Origin: Actinomycetes bacterium
GTDB lineage: Bacteria > Actinomycetota > Acidimicrobiia > Acidimicrobiales > Acidimicrobiaceae
Length of the DNA: 12,837 nt
Direction of reading: 5' to 3'
Assembly: GCA_021819025.1 (NCBI GenBank)
Contig: JAKASN010000010.1
Location: 1 to 12,837, forward strand
Shown: piece by piece, positions 1 through 7,400 of the stretch
How the letters are laid out: the number at the start of each line of letters is the position of its first letter
Numbering within the stretch: the stretch's first letter is position 1
The notes under the pieces: generated by a model
Databases searched by the model: none
What the model was told of the DNA's origin: nothing
What the model saw: only the letters and a program-made list of their open reading frames with translations
Translations under genes and position numbers: made by a program

Positions 1-1
1 T

Positions 2-271
2 CTGGGCGTAGCATCCGCTACCGCGAACTGGTTGGACCGATGGGGAGTAAAAAGAAATCTAACGGTGTTGGAGGGCAAGTCGTCGAAAATCGACGTGGCA
101 TCCCAGGAGAGAGATCTGATCTGGATCGACGACGATACATCTCTCTGGCCGATGTTCCCTAATCACGAGTTCTGGCATCCGCGAAAGCCGTGGACACCGA
201 AGAAGATCCCGAAGAATGTGCGAGTATTCGATAGCTGGGATCAACCTCTTGACTGGTTGGACGTAACGTGA
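2..271 (+). CDS. unidentified phage protein, C-terminal part
   Basis: This frame is open from the left edge to a TGA at 269-271, giving 89 residues with no convincing start or ribosome binding site, so the gene probably begins upstream. I do not recognise the family. The visible part is rich in tryptophan, proline and aspartate, with a hydrophobic strand followed by acidic residues (LIWIDDDTS) and an ending PLDWLDVT. Its place just before the prohead protease is where portal or portal-associated genes usually lie, but the residues do not let me call it a portal protein. The stop overlaps a GTG at 268 in a GTGA arrangement, which suggests translational coupling to a small downstream ORF. A competing frame starting at base 1 is open to 162; I prefer this frame because it is longer, ends at the GTGA junction and has more G/C in third codon positions. 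The assignment is weak. Confidence 0.5.
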   Translation: MGVASATANWLDRWGVKRNLTVLEGKSSKIDVASQERDLIWIDDDTSLWPMFPNHEFWHPRKPWTPKKIPKNVRVFDSWDQPLDWLDVT

Positions 272-390
272 TAAGATACACGCAGGTTCTGGCGGGCCGT
301 ATTTGGCACGGTGTCATGGCCGGCTCCTTCCCCGGTCCGCCAGACGATTGCTTAGGAGGTCGTTGTCGACAACAACATATGCTGAGATAG
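268..390 (+). CDS. possible 40-residue phage protein
   Basis: A GTG at 268 overlaps the stop of the preceding gene by four bases, and the frame runs 40 codons to TAG at 388-390, overlapping the start of the protease gene by 28 bases. The product would begin MIRYTQVLAGRIWHG and contain a proline- and cysteine-bearing stretch (PGPPDDCLGG). No family is recognised. The main support is the tight GTGA junction, which is typical of this gene block, and the fact that it fills the only gap of about 90 bases between larger genes. Against it are its size and the lack of a clear ribosome binding site of its own. It could be a chance ORF in a leader region. Confidence 0.35.
   Translation: MIRYTQVLAGRIWHGVMAGSFPGPPDDCLGGRCRQQHMLR
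354..360 (+). promoter_or_regulatory. ribosome binding site of the protease gene
   Basis: AGGAGGT lies three bases upstream of a TTG at 363. It is the strongest Shine-Dalgarno sequence near the 5' end of this frame and decides the start in favour of TTG 363 over TTG 303, which has no such motif. The short spacing resembles that at the capsid gene. Confidence 0.6.
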
Positions 391-2681
391 CGAGGATCGA
401 AAAGATCGAAGAGCAGCCCGACGGCGCCCTCATCGTGTGGGGCAAATGCACTGATGACTCTATAGATTCTGACTTGCAGATTGTCGATCCCGCTTTCGCC
501 GCGAAGCGTCTTCCCGATTGGTTGGCGACCGGCGGCAACATCCGGGTGATGCATTCTCCCCTGTTGTATCCGGCAGGTCTCGGCGTGGAGCTTGTTCAAG
601 AGGACGGTGCCCAATGGCTCCGGGCGCGGATCGTGGAGGACACCGCGAAAACTCTTCTCAAGGAAAACGTACTGACCGCTTATTCCGTCGGGATTGACGA
701 CCCGAAGGTCGTCCGAGACGGGAAGGCGAAGGGCGGCAGGGTCGTAGACGGGACGTTCGTCGAGGTGTCCTTGGTAGACCGGCCTGCAAACGCATCATGC
801 AAGGTGGATATAGTAAAGTCACGACGGGACGGCAGAGCGCTCGTGACCAAGATTGTCAAGGGAGTCCAGCCCGCAGGAGCTCCTCATCCTAACGGCCCGG
901 TCGGGGACAAAGATAAGCCCGCAACGGACCCGATCAATCAGGGTACGATACGCTGTCCGCTATGTAACGGTACCGGATTGATCCGCGAGGGTCACCGGAG
1001 GTGTCCGAAGTGCGAGGGGACGGGGAGGATACGGGGACCGGGATATATCGAGAAGCGACAGATGGACCCAAACGTCGGCGGGGGAGTTGACCGCGATAAA
1101 CTAGCAGACGAGGATTTCGTGTTTCCGAAGGAACGATCGTTTCCCATCGTGACTCCGGAGGATGTATCGGATGCAGTATCGTCGTGGGGACGGTACCGGG
1201 GTACCGAGACGTTCGAGACGTTCAAGACGAACTTGATTTCGTTGGTGCGGAGGAAGGGCGAGAAGTTCGAGAGCGAGTTGCCAGAGAAGTGGCAGAAGGA
1301 ATTAATGGCCCAGTCGTCGAAGCGAAGGAAGCAACTCAACGATCTGGTTACACAGCAGGAGAAAATCGATAGCCGGTGGAGGCGCATGAACAAAGGTAAG
1401 GATAAGGACGTAAGCAGCGTAACGAGCGATCTGGCCGAGGCAGCCCTAGAGCTGCTCGGCGACGTGACCGACCTCGGAGTAGAGGAGGATCCGGATGGGC
1501 TGCGGCAGGGACTGGAAGAGGTGGCGAGTGACATCCAAGAGATCGTCGATGCAGGCAACGAGCTGATCCCGGCAACGATTGAAGATGCGATGGATGCGGC
1601 GCAGCCTCCTCCGCTCGACATCTTGTCGCTGGGGAAGAGTTATGCGGTCGGCCGTCTGCACGATGTACTGTGTCCGGTGTTCTCGACGAAGATGATCGAG
1701 CAGCACTATCCCGTGATCGCAGAGGAGGGACTGTCGAGCGCGGTCGATCCGAAGATGTTCGCCGACCGGTCGTCTCAATTACTGACCGTGGACGGCGGCA
1801 CGGGCAAGCATGCAAAGGCGATAGTGCGCGAGGGCATGGCGTTCGCCGCAGCGGTGCAAGTGGCACATTCCGATAAGGTCGCGCTACGAGATGCCAGGGA
1901 TCGCCTACACAAGTATTTCGCGCAGGAGTACCCGAAGGTGGACGTGAAGCCCGGCGAGGTGACACCTGGACAGTTCCAGCGACCTTATATTAAGACTGGC
2001 CGCCAGCCACAGAAGCCCGGCAAGGCTCCGAGAATACCGCTCCAGTCTCACGTACCTGATCCCGCGGACTTCACTCGCGGCCCGTTAACGGAGAATCGTC
2101 AAGCCCCGGTTCCCGGAGCGTTCAACCCATCGGCTGCTGCTGCTATCACGGGGACGAAGAAACAAGCGAAGGTTGCGGAGAAACAACGGCAGTTTTACAC
2201 AAATAATGCCCGTGACCAGGCTCTTCAGGCGATGATGGTCCTGCACGACTACATCCAGGCCGCGGTGCCCGACGTGTGCCCGCTCGGCCCGCCGAGAAAT
2301 GATCCTAGTCAGGCAGGCACGACTGCGGTGCTCGATAACGGTAGTACGAATACTCTCGTCCCGAAGGAGAAGAAGCCGAAGAAGACCAAGAAGATCGTAA
2401 AGGTTTCTACGGCCAAGATCGCAAAGAAGTACGAAAAGCAAATACAGGATCTAACGAGAAGCGTGGCCGAGCTGCAGAAGCAGCCTGATCCCGCTGTCGT
2501 GAAAATGCGTCGCAGCCCGATATCGAAAGTGCAGGCGGTGCCTGCAGAAGATACGAAGGCGGCGACCGAATTAGCATGGCTGACTAAGCGGGCGAAGTCT
2601 CCCAACCGGAGCATCTCCGCACCGGCTCTTGAAGAGCTGGCAAAGAAGGTCAGCCCAGAACAACTAGTCGACCTGCTGTAA
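363..2681 (+). CDS. prohead maturation protease with zinc-ribbon and scaffold-like C-terminal region
   Basis: This is a 772-residue protein whose first ~155 residues fit the HK97-type prohead serine protease family, which trims capsid and scaffold during head maturation. Visible marks are TGGNIRVMHSP with the likely catalytic His64, AYSVGI with the likely Ser108, and GGRVVDGTFVEVSLVDRPAN (about 124-143), the usual end of the fold. Then follow two CxxCxGxG motifs (Cys198/201 and Cys214/217), as in DnaJ-type zinc ribbons, and a segment at about 258-310 (FPIVTPEDVSDAVSSWGRY) of a kind often found distal to actinophage proteases. Residues 310-772 are charged and partly helical, with a lysine-rich stretch near 668-690 and a probable coiled coil at 683-706. 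No separate scaffold gene lies before the capsid gene, so I infer that this tail acts as scaffold. The family is usually about 200-300 residues, so this is very long. TTG 363 is chosen for its AGGAGG; TTG 303 would add 20 arginine-rich residues. Confidence 0.85.
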   Translation: MSTTTYAEIARIEKIEEQPDGALIVWGKCTDDSIDSDLQIVDPAFAAKRLPDWLATGGNIRVMHSPLLYPAGLGVELVQEDGAQWLRARIVEDTAKTLLKENVLTAYSVGIDDPKVVRDGKAKGGRVVDGTFVEVSLVDRPANASCKVDIVKSRRDGRALVTKIVKGVQPAGAPHPNGPVGDKDKPATDPINQGTIRCPLCNGTGLIREGHRRCPKCEGTGRIRGPGYIEKRQMDPNVGGGVDRDKLADEDFVFPKERSFPIVTPEDVSDAVSSWGRYRGTETFETFKTNLISLVRRKGEKFESELPEKWQKELMAQSSKRRKQLNDLVTQQEKIDSRWRRMNKGKDKDVSSVTSDLAEAALELLGDVTDLGVEEDPDGLRQGLEEVASDIQEIVDAGNELIPATIEDAMDAAQPPPLDILSLGKSYAVGRLHDVLCPVFSTKMIEQHYPVIAEEGLSSAVDPKMFADRSSQLLTVDGGTGKHAKAIVREGMAFAAAVQVAHSDKVALRDARDRLHKYFAQEYPKVDVKPGEVTPGQFQRPYIKTGRQPQKPGKAPRIPLQSHVPDPADFTRGPLTENRQAPVPGAFNPSAAAAITGTKKQAKVAEKQRQFYTNNARDQALQAMMVLHDYIQAAVPDVCPLGPPRNDPSQAGTTAVLDNGSTNTLVPKEKKPKKTKKIVKVSTAKIAKKYEKQIQDLTRSVAELQKQPDPAVVKMRRSPISKVQAVPAEDTKAATELAWLTKRAKSPNRSISAPALEELAKKVSPEQLVDLL

Positions 2682-2702
2682 CACAGCACGATATATCAAT
2701 CA

Positions 2703-2714
2703 CGGAGGTTGATG
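2703..2714 (+). promoter_or_regulatory. ribosome binding site and start of the capsid gene
   Basis: CGGAGGTTGATG contains GGAGG at 2704-2708 and the ATG at 2712. The TTG at 2709 touches the Shine-Dalgarno sequence and is an unlikely start. The same 12 bases begin the tail tube gene at 7563-7574. Confidence 0.65.
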
Positions 2715-4484
2715 GCACAACGCATTAGTGTCGCCTCTCCCGTCTCTTCCGCGCCGAACACGACCGCGATTCAGCAAGCGATGGAGTCCAGTAGGATGCC
2801 GTCGTTCAGCATCGGGTCGGATATGCTGCGTGGGACCCGGGGGCCCGGGGACAAGATAATCAACAAGACAAGCAAATTGCACAAGCGTGCGCGATACGCG
2901 GAAACCGTGTATCGTAAGGCAATCCAGAAGGGATTTACCGCGCCGGGAGAGGTAATCGGGGGTCTGTCCCCGCAGTTCTCCTGGGCGCTCGGGTTGGCTC
3001 AGCAGGCGAGCCCGTATTCCCGGATGGCCGGAGCGCTGCAGAAGGACCTGCAGGCGCAGCTGGGCAAGGGATTCACGCTTACGTCCCCGCTGACCAGCGG
3101 GATCGTACCATTCGACCTCGTTGCTCCTACGCTCCTGATCTACCCGGTCTACTCACCGTTGCGGAATCGCTTCCCACGGACCCAAGGCCAAGGTACGTTC
3201 CACCGGGCGAAGGTCATCACGACGATTCTCGGCTCGGCGCCTGGCGTGCTTGCCAACCCCGGACAGAGAATCTCGATGAGTGAGCTCCCTGCTGGAGGAT
3301 CCCTGACGAACTGGCCGAACCAGCTTCCGTCCATGGGATCGCAGACCGCAGTCGATGTATCGTTGCCGTACAAGTTTTTCGGCCTGACTGAAGCAGTCTC
3401 GTGGCTGTCGCAGTTCGCAGGCCAGGGCGAAGACGACCTCGCAGCGCTGGCATCGCTCGTGCTCCTGCAGGAGACCATGCTCGCTGAAGAGCGTGCGATC
3501 CTAGGCGGTACCGCTTTCGCTCTTGCTGTTCCGGCTGCACCGACGCTTGTCGCACGGACAGCAGGCAGCAACGAGAGGGCGCTCACCGGCGTAACCACGA
3601 ATGTGTATGTCGAGACTACGGCCGTGGACTACTACGGCGAGACTCTTGCATCGGCTGCGGCATCGGCTGCGGTTGCATCCGGCCAGGTGGTCGACGTTAC
3701 GATCGCCCCGGTAGCGGGCGCGTTCGCATACAATATTTACGTCACGACCGGTACCGCAGCGGGTACCTACCATCTAATGGCATCGCAGGTCGGAGCGACG
3801 AACTACACCCTTCAGGGTGCAATCCCTACGACGACCGCGACGCCTCCCACCGCAGACACGGGGACAAGCGCAGCAACGGACTACGAGGGCATGATTTCCA
3901 TCCTCTCGGGTCACGCTGCGGCCAACTCCGCGTCGGGGTATCCGAGCGACTACCAGGCGGGCTACTACAATGCATCGGTTGCCGATATACTTTCCATCGG
4001 CGTCATCAATACGGCGCTGCAGGAGATGTACGACGCACCGAACGCATTCCTGGCCGACCCGTCCGAGATGTGGTGCGAGGCGTCCGATGCGACGAATCTG
4101 GCGAACGACCTGGTATCTCACGGCAACAACGAGAACTACACGATCTTCATTCAGCAGGATCAGGTAGCAGACGCTGTTGCTGGCGTGGCTGTCAGTCAGT
4201 TCACCAACCCGGTCACCCGATCGATCATGAGGATCACGGTCCACCCGTACTTGCCGCAAGGCTCGGCGATTCCGGTGTCCTACACGCTGCCGCAGGCGCA
4301 GACAAACTTGTCTAACGTCTGGGAAAACGTGATGGTACAGGATTACATCTCCATCAACTGGCCTGTGATCGACGTGACGTTCCGCTACTCGTTGTTCTTC
4401 TACGGGACTCTCTACTGTCCCGCGCCGCAGTACAACGGGCTGATCCAGGGATTGCAGCGATCGGCGACGACGCCGTATTCGTGA
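2712..4484 (+). CDS. major capsid protein, HK97 fold, with inserted Ig/FN3-like domain
   Basis: The 590-residue product builds the icosahedral head shell. FDLVAPTLLIYPVYSPLRN (about 134-151) followed by RFPRTQGQGTFHRAKVI is the typical E-loop/N-arm region of actinophage HK97-fold capsid proteins. LLQETMLAEERAILGGT (251-267) is the long helix before the A domain, and the fold resumes at YEGMISIL (391-398). Between them, about 272-388 is a threonine-, alanine- and valine-rich beta segment with PAAPTLVAR, VDYYGET, PVAGAFAYNIYV and NYTLQG, the pattern of an Ig/FN3-like decoration domain. The first ~120 residues may hold the region removed by the protease encoded upstream; no cleavage site can be read. 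The gene follows the protease after 30 bases and has a strong ribosome binding site, fitting high expression. The length is about double that of a minimal HK97 capsid protein, partly because of the insertion. Confidence 0.88.
   Translation: MAQRISVASPVSSAPNTTAIQQAMESSRMPSFSIGSDMLRGTRGPGDKIINKTSKLHKRARYAETVYRKAIQKGFTAPGEVIGGLSPQFSWALGLAQQASPYSRMAGALQKDLQAQLGKGFTLTSPLTSGIVPFDLVAPTLLIYPVYSPLRNRFPRTQGQGTFHRAKVITTILGSAPGVLANPGQRISMSELPAGGSLTNWPNQLPSMGSQTAVDVSLPYKFFGLTEAVSWLSQFAGQGEDDLAALASLVLLQETMLAEERAILGGTAFALAVPAAPTLVARTAGSNERALTGVTTNVYVETTAVDYYGETLASAAASAAVASGQVVDVTIAPVAGAFAYNIYVTTGTAAGTYHLMASQVGATNYTLQGAIPTTTATPPTADTGTSAATDYEGMISILSGHAAANSASGYPSDYQAGYYNASVADILSIGVINTALQEMYDAPNAFLADPSEMWCEASDATNLANDLVSHGNNENYTIFIQQDQVADAVAGVAVSQFTNPVTRSIMRITVHPYLPQGSAIPVSYTLPQAQTNLSNVWENVMVQDYISINWPVIDVTFRYSLFFYGTLYCPAPQYNGLIQGLQRSATTPYS
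3525..3875 (+). other. Ig/FN3-like domain inserted in the capsid protein
   Basis: This stretch codes for capsid residues about 272-388. It is low in charge, rich in Thr/Ala/Val, and carries the alternating strand pattern and the tyrosine-containing AYNIYV strand seen in FN3/Ig-like domains displayed on phage heads. Boundaries are estimated from where the capsid motifs stop and resume. Confidence 0.6.
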
Positions 4485-4488
4485 TCAC

Positions 4489-4785
4489 GTGACAAAGTAC
4501 CGATTGTCCCCTGGCGCCAACGGCGTCGAGTTCGAGGGCGAGGGCACCGCGCGTGCCAGGGGCAACCGGAAGACAGGCGCGGTCGTGGAGATCGACGACG
4601 CGACGCATCGCAAGGCAATAGATAGAGCAGCGCGGTGTGGGCATATCCATCCGCTGGGCTTTTACCCGCCACAGGTGGAAGGTTGGACCTGCGAATGCGG
4701 ACGCGATCTCTACCTCTGGCAGGAGACGTGCCCACGCTGCGGAGAGACGAGGAGCGAAGATGATAACGGCAGTAAGGACGATTGA
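4489..4785 (+). CDS. small zinc-ribbon protein downstream of the capsid gene
   Basis: This is a 98-residue protein starting with GTG four bases after the capsid stop. It has a probable zinc site made by Cys68 and Cys70 (TCECG) and Cys81 and Cys84 (CPRCGE), and a further Cys50/His52/His54 cluster that could join or form a second site. The N-terminal half is beta-like and basic, and the C-terminus is acidic (SEDDNGSKDD). No clear Shine-Dalgarno sequence precedes the start, so translation may be coupled to the capsid gene. I do not recognise a named family. Its position between capsid and connector genes suggests a head-associated or head-completion role, but this is inference only. Confidence 0.65.
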   Translation: MTKYRLSPGANGVEFEGEGTARARGNRKTGAVVEIDDATHRKAIDRAARCGHIHPLGFYPPQVEGWTCECGRDLYLWQETCPRCGETRSEDDNGSKDD

Positions 4786-5071
4786 CCAGACGCCTCCGAT
4801 GGGAGGCTGTCCGGGACATACGAAGACGATAACGAACAAGGCCGCTTGGCTGAAGGGTGCGGCGCCGGAGTACAAAGAGGATCATCTAACGATAGATTGT
4901 CCGACCTGTGAGCCACGGCTTGCCGTCCAGCGCGCGACGTTCGGCTCACCAGCCAACCCGCCACTGACGTGGGATGAGCAGCAGGCAGTATCGCGCCACG
5001 AGCATGACGCCGTGACGAAGGGTGCAGCCGAGCTGGCCAAGGCGATCGGGTTGGCACAGGCCAATCTCTGA
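4760..5071 (+). CDS. small protein with C-x2-H and C-x2-C motifs
   Basis: This is a 103-residue product. The frame is open further upstream, but ATG 4760 has GAGGAG (4749-4754) at good spacing and is chosen; the gene then overlaps the previous one by 26 bases. Cys17/His20 (GCPGH) and Cys47/Cys50 (DCPTC) make a likely single zinc site, followed by a conserved-looking TWDEQQAVSRHEHD segment and an alanine-rich C-terminal helix. It looks like a small phage protein with one structural zinc. Its function is not known to me; with its two neighbours it forms a run of three cysteine-rich genes between capsid and connector. Confidence 0.65.
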   Translation: MITAVRTIDQTPPMGGCPGHTKTITNKAAWLKGAAPEYKEDHLTIDCPTCEPRLAVQRATFGSPANPPLTWDEQQAVSRHEHDAVTKGAAELAKAIGLAQANL

Positions 5072-5258
5072 TTGCATCCTCTGTCGCAGCGAGCGTCGGA
5101 GCTACACGCCCGTGGCGAGGTGTGTGATCTGCAAGCACGAGGTGTGCAGGCATCACCGGCGCAGGTACAACGGGATGACCGTGTGTCGCGATTGCTGGAG
5201 GATGTCGAAACGTAGGGACGTAGTGCGAATATGGGATCACCGGTACGCGAAGTCTTAG
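5022..5258 (+). CDS. small basic cysteine-rich (zinc finger-like) protein
   Basis: This protein has up to 78 residues. Cysteine pairs occur at 18/21 (CILC), 34/37 (CVIC) and 55/58 (CRDC), with Cys42, His44 and His45 between, enough for two zinc sites in a cross-brace or B-box-like arrangement. It is strongly basic (HHRRRYNG, SKRRD), so nucleic acid or protein binding is possible. The start is uncertain: GTG 5022 keeps the first cysteine pair but overlaps the previous gene by 50 bases and lacks a good Shine-Dalgarno sequence, while GTG 5112 has CGGAG upstream but would lose CILC. I prefer the longer form because the three evenly kept pairs look selected. It overlaps the next gene by 28 bases. 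No named family is recognised. Confidence 0.6.
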   Translation: MQPSWPRRSGWHRPISDCILCRSERRSYTPVARCVICKHEVCRHHRRRYNGMTVCRDCWRMSKRRDVVRIWDHRYAKS

Positions 5259-6430
5259 GGGCGCCGCTCGATAGCATCACCTTTCCCGCCACCGCGGAAT
5301 CCAAGTCGCCCTACATCCTGCCTGAGCACCTGAAGGCCGCGCCGCTAGGAATCGACTGGGACTCCATTCCGTCCATTACGGCTACTCCGCAGGCGGAGTT
5401 CGCCGCGCTCATGGATGTGTGCTGGGGAGCATCCGACGCGATCGATACCTACTGCTTCCAGCCGCTACGCTCGGTCGCCGAGATCGAGGATGTCGCCGGT
5501 CCCGATTTTCGACTAACGGCCGAACAAAGCGGCAATTATCTCTATGAAACGAAGCATTGGCCCGTTACCCAGGTCTTGGGAGCCCAAGTATCCCCTGCGG
5601 CAAACTTCCCCCGCCAGTGGACACAGATTCCCGCCGAGAAGATGGACAATATCAATTCGTCGATGAGTATCCTCACTGATAACGCAGGGTCCTCGGGATC
5701 GGAAGGCATGAACCTGATCCAGGTCGCGCCGGGGTTCTTCGGTTGGTCGCTCGGACGAGGCGGGTATGTCGCGCAGTTCGCGTACATAAACGGTTGGCCT
5801 CATACAGGGCTAGCTCCTTCTACGATACTTGCAGCGACCTACACCAAGGGCAGCGCTACGGTTGCGGTCTCGTCCTCGTCTGGTCTCGCGGTAGGCCAGG
5901 GCGTCTCCGGTCCGGGCGTGCCCAACGGAACGATTATCGCAGATATCTCTGGTGATACACTGACACTCTCAATGGCGAGCATCTTTACCGGTTCTGATTA
6001 CCTGTACGTCGGGACACCCGCTGGGGTAACCGAGCTCTACGTAGACGACGTGACTGGATTCGACGGCACGCGGTCGATGATCTACGATCTCGGCGGGACC
6101 GAGGCGATAGTAGTTACGGGGGCGAGCGCATATACTCCGATTAGCATCTTCGGCGGGAACGTGTCGGTCGATGCCGGGCCAGGGACTCTTACGCTTGCAC
6201 AGCCGACCAGGTATCCTCATGCTCCACAGACCACGCTGATTACGTCGATCCCGGCAAATGTTCGTTGGGCCGCATACTATTTCGCGGCGGCGGAGGCGCT
6301 GACCCGCGGTGCGACCGCTATCACCGCTCAGGCTCTCCCTGGCACAATGATGAACTCTGGCGCAGGAGCGATCAAGGAATTGGTCGCCCAGGCGAAGGCC
6401 AACTTGACCCCGTTCCGGCGGGTCTTCTGA
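5231..6430 (+). CDS. head-to-tail connector (adaptor-like) protein with inserted beta repeat
   Basis: The 399-residue product probably sits under the portal as the adaptor that joins head and tail. The N-terminal ~115 residues (YILPEHLKAAPLGIDW, then a helix with AALMDVCWGASDAIDTYC, then TKHWPVTQV) look like the helical start of gp6/gp15-type connectors, and the C-terminus has the closing helices (WAAYYFAAAEALTRG, IKELVAQAKANL). Between them lie about 230 residues of mainly beta sequence. Residues about 196-260 (ATYTKGSATVAVSSSSGLAV, GPGVPNGTIIADISGDTLTL) match a repeat familiar from phage fibre and appendage proteins, inserted here into a connector. Classical adaptors are about 100-200 residues. 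ATG 5231 overlaps the previous gene; its stop overlaps the next start (TGATG). Assignment rests on position and the helical ends. Confidence 0.65.
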   Translation: MGSPVREVLGAPLDSITFPATAESKSPYILPEHLKAAPLGIDWDSIPSITATPQAEFAALMDVCWGASDAIDTYCFQPLRSVAEIEDVAGPDFRLTAEQSGNYLYETKHWPVTQVLGAQVSPAANFPRQWTQIPAEKMDNINSSMSILTDNAGSSGSEGMNLIQVAPGFFGWSLGRGGYVAQFAYINGWPHTGLAPSTILAATYTKGSATVAVSSSSGLAVGQGVSGPGVPNGTIIADISGDTLTLSMASIFTGSDYLYVGTPAGVTELYVDDVTGFDGTRSMIYDLGGTEAIVVTGASAYTPISIFGGNVSVDAGPGTLTLAQPTRYPHAPQTTLITSIPANVRWAAYYFAAAEALTRGATAITAQALPGTMMNSGAGAIKELVAQAKANLTPFRRVF

Positions 6431-6939
6431 TGACGATCAATGCGGTGCAACAGCACGTGGTGGATCTCCTAGACGGGATGCAGCCGGACTTTTACTACGG
6501 CGAGCCGGTCGAGGCGCGGCTGCGGCCTCTCACCCCCGATTTCGTCCGGGAGAACCGGCCTCTGGTCTTTGTCTGGGGCGCGGTCGGAGAAGAGAGCAGG
6601 TATACCCCGCCGCGACAGACCGTGCCGAATGTCAGCCAGTACGGACTGCGAAAATTGCAGTACAAGCTCCGGATATGGGTTATTACCGCGTCCGATAACT
6701 CCGACGAGGTAGGTCCGCGAGCGTTCCCAGCTCTGTTGTGGCAGGTGATGGACGCGTTGCGCACCGACCCGATGCCGGTAGAGATCACCGACCCCGACAC
6801 TGGAGCGACGTCATTCCTGGAGTTGATCGGTGAGCAGTTCGAATGGGACTACGACGTGGACCGGACGTTATCCGATCAACGGCTAATGAGATCGCTCGGG
6901 CTGATCACCTGTCCGATTTTGGAAATGTGGAACGAATGA
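6430..6939 (+). CDS. head closure or tail terminator-like protein
   Basis: This is a 169-residue protein starting at ATG 6430, which shares one base with the previous stop. It begins with an amphipathic helix (INAVQQHVVDLLDGM), continues with beta strands (RPLVFVWG, YKLRIWVITASD), then a helix (PALLWQVMDALRT) and a C-terminal strand pair (LELIGEQFEWDYDVDRTL, GLITCPILEMW). This strand-helix-strand plan resembles tail terminator proteins, which cap the finished tube and bind the head. Its place, before the gp10-like gene, is where a head closure (stopper) gene is more usual. I cannot decide between the two from sequence alone. Either way it is a connector-region virion protein. The end overlaps the next gene by four bases (ATGA). 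Confidence 0.6.
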   Translation: MTINAVQQHVVDLLDGMQPDFYYGEPVEARLRPLTPDFVRENRPLVFVWGAVGEESRYTPPRQTVPNVSQYGLRKLQYKLRIWVITASDNSDEVGPRAFPALLWQVMDALRTDPMPVEITDPDTGATSFLELIGEQFEWDYDVDRTLSDQRLMRSLGLITCPILEMWNE

Positions 6940-7400
6940 TCAGCGTACACGGCTCGTTCTCCGATAGGTTGCAAGGACACCTTGTCACGAAGACTCTCGT
7001 AAAGACGTTCGACACGCTGGCTCCGGCGATCCTCAAGCAGCTCCGCGACGCTGCTCCGGTTGATGAAAACACCGCAGGCGATCCGCGGAAGACGGCTGGA
7101 GGAAGGCTGCGTGATTCGATCAAGTACGGCCACCGCTACACTGCTATCGGTTCGGTCGAGATGCGATACACCACCGATCTTTACTACGCTCCTTATGTTA
7201 TCCACGGCGCGCAAATCCCCGATATCTACCCTCAGGCAGCGAGGGCTCTGTTGTTTTACTCGCACGGCAATCCGATCTTTACTAAGCACGTCGCGGCGCA
7301 CAACATCCCGGCGAACGACTTCCCGAAGAAGGCAGCGGAGAAAATTGCCCCTATGGTATCATTGAGGCTGAGAGAGGCGATGAGCGAGGTATTGCGATGA
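6936..7400 (+). CDS. HK97 gp10-like neck / tail completion protein
   Basis: This 154-residue product fits the HK97 gp10-like family, small connector proteins at the head-tail joint. Features are an N-terminal helix (LVKTFDTLAPAILKQLRDAA), the family-typical APVDEN turn, GGRLRDSIKY (about 55-64), the strand YYAPYVIHGAQIPDIYP (83-99), and near the end NDFPKKAAEK, the conserved proline motif before the last helix. ATG 6936 makes an ATGA overlap with the previous gene, and the 3' end makes the same overlap with the following gene, so the four genes from 5231 are probably translationally coupled. Confidence 0.75.
   Translation: MISVHGSFSDRLQGHLVTKTLVKTFDTLAPAILKQLRDAAPVDENTAGDPRKTAGGRLRDSIKYGHRYTAIGSVEMRYTTDLYYAPYVIHGAQIPDIYPQAARALLFYSHGNPIFTKHVAAHNIPANDFPKKAAEKIAPMVSLRLREAMSEVLR

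Noticed and set aside
1..162. A second frame open from base 1 to TAA at 160-162
   Set aside because: It is shorter than the frame ending at 271, arginine-rich with runs of CGA, and has less G/C at third codon positions. It could still be the end of an upstream gene.
303..362. Longer protease starting at TTG 303
   Set aside because: No Shine-Dalgarno sequence, and the added 20 residues are arginine-rich and unlike the family start; AGGAGG favours TTG 363.
362..373. Perfect 12-base palindrome GTTGTCGACAAC across the protease start
   Set aside because: A few 12-base palindromes are expected by chance in a window of this size, and no second copy or partner site was seen.
992..1621. Long minus-strand serine-rich ORF
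   Set aside because: Antisense shadow of the protease gene; low-complexity Ser/Arg composition and no start signal.
6265..6429. Upstream extension of the 169-residue connector gene
   Set aside because: It would overlap the adaptor-like gene by 166 bases; ATG 6430 in TGATG is the natural coupled start. The same reasoning removes the extensions before 6936 and 4760.
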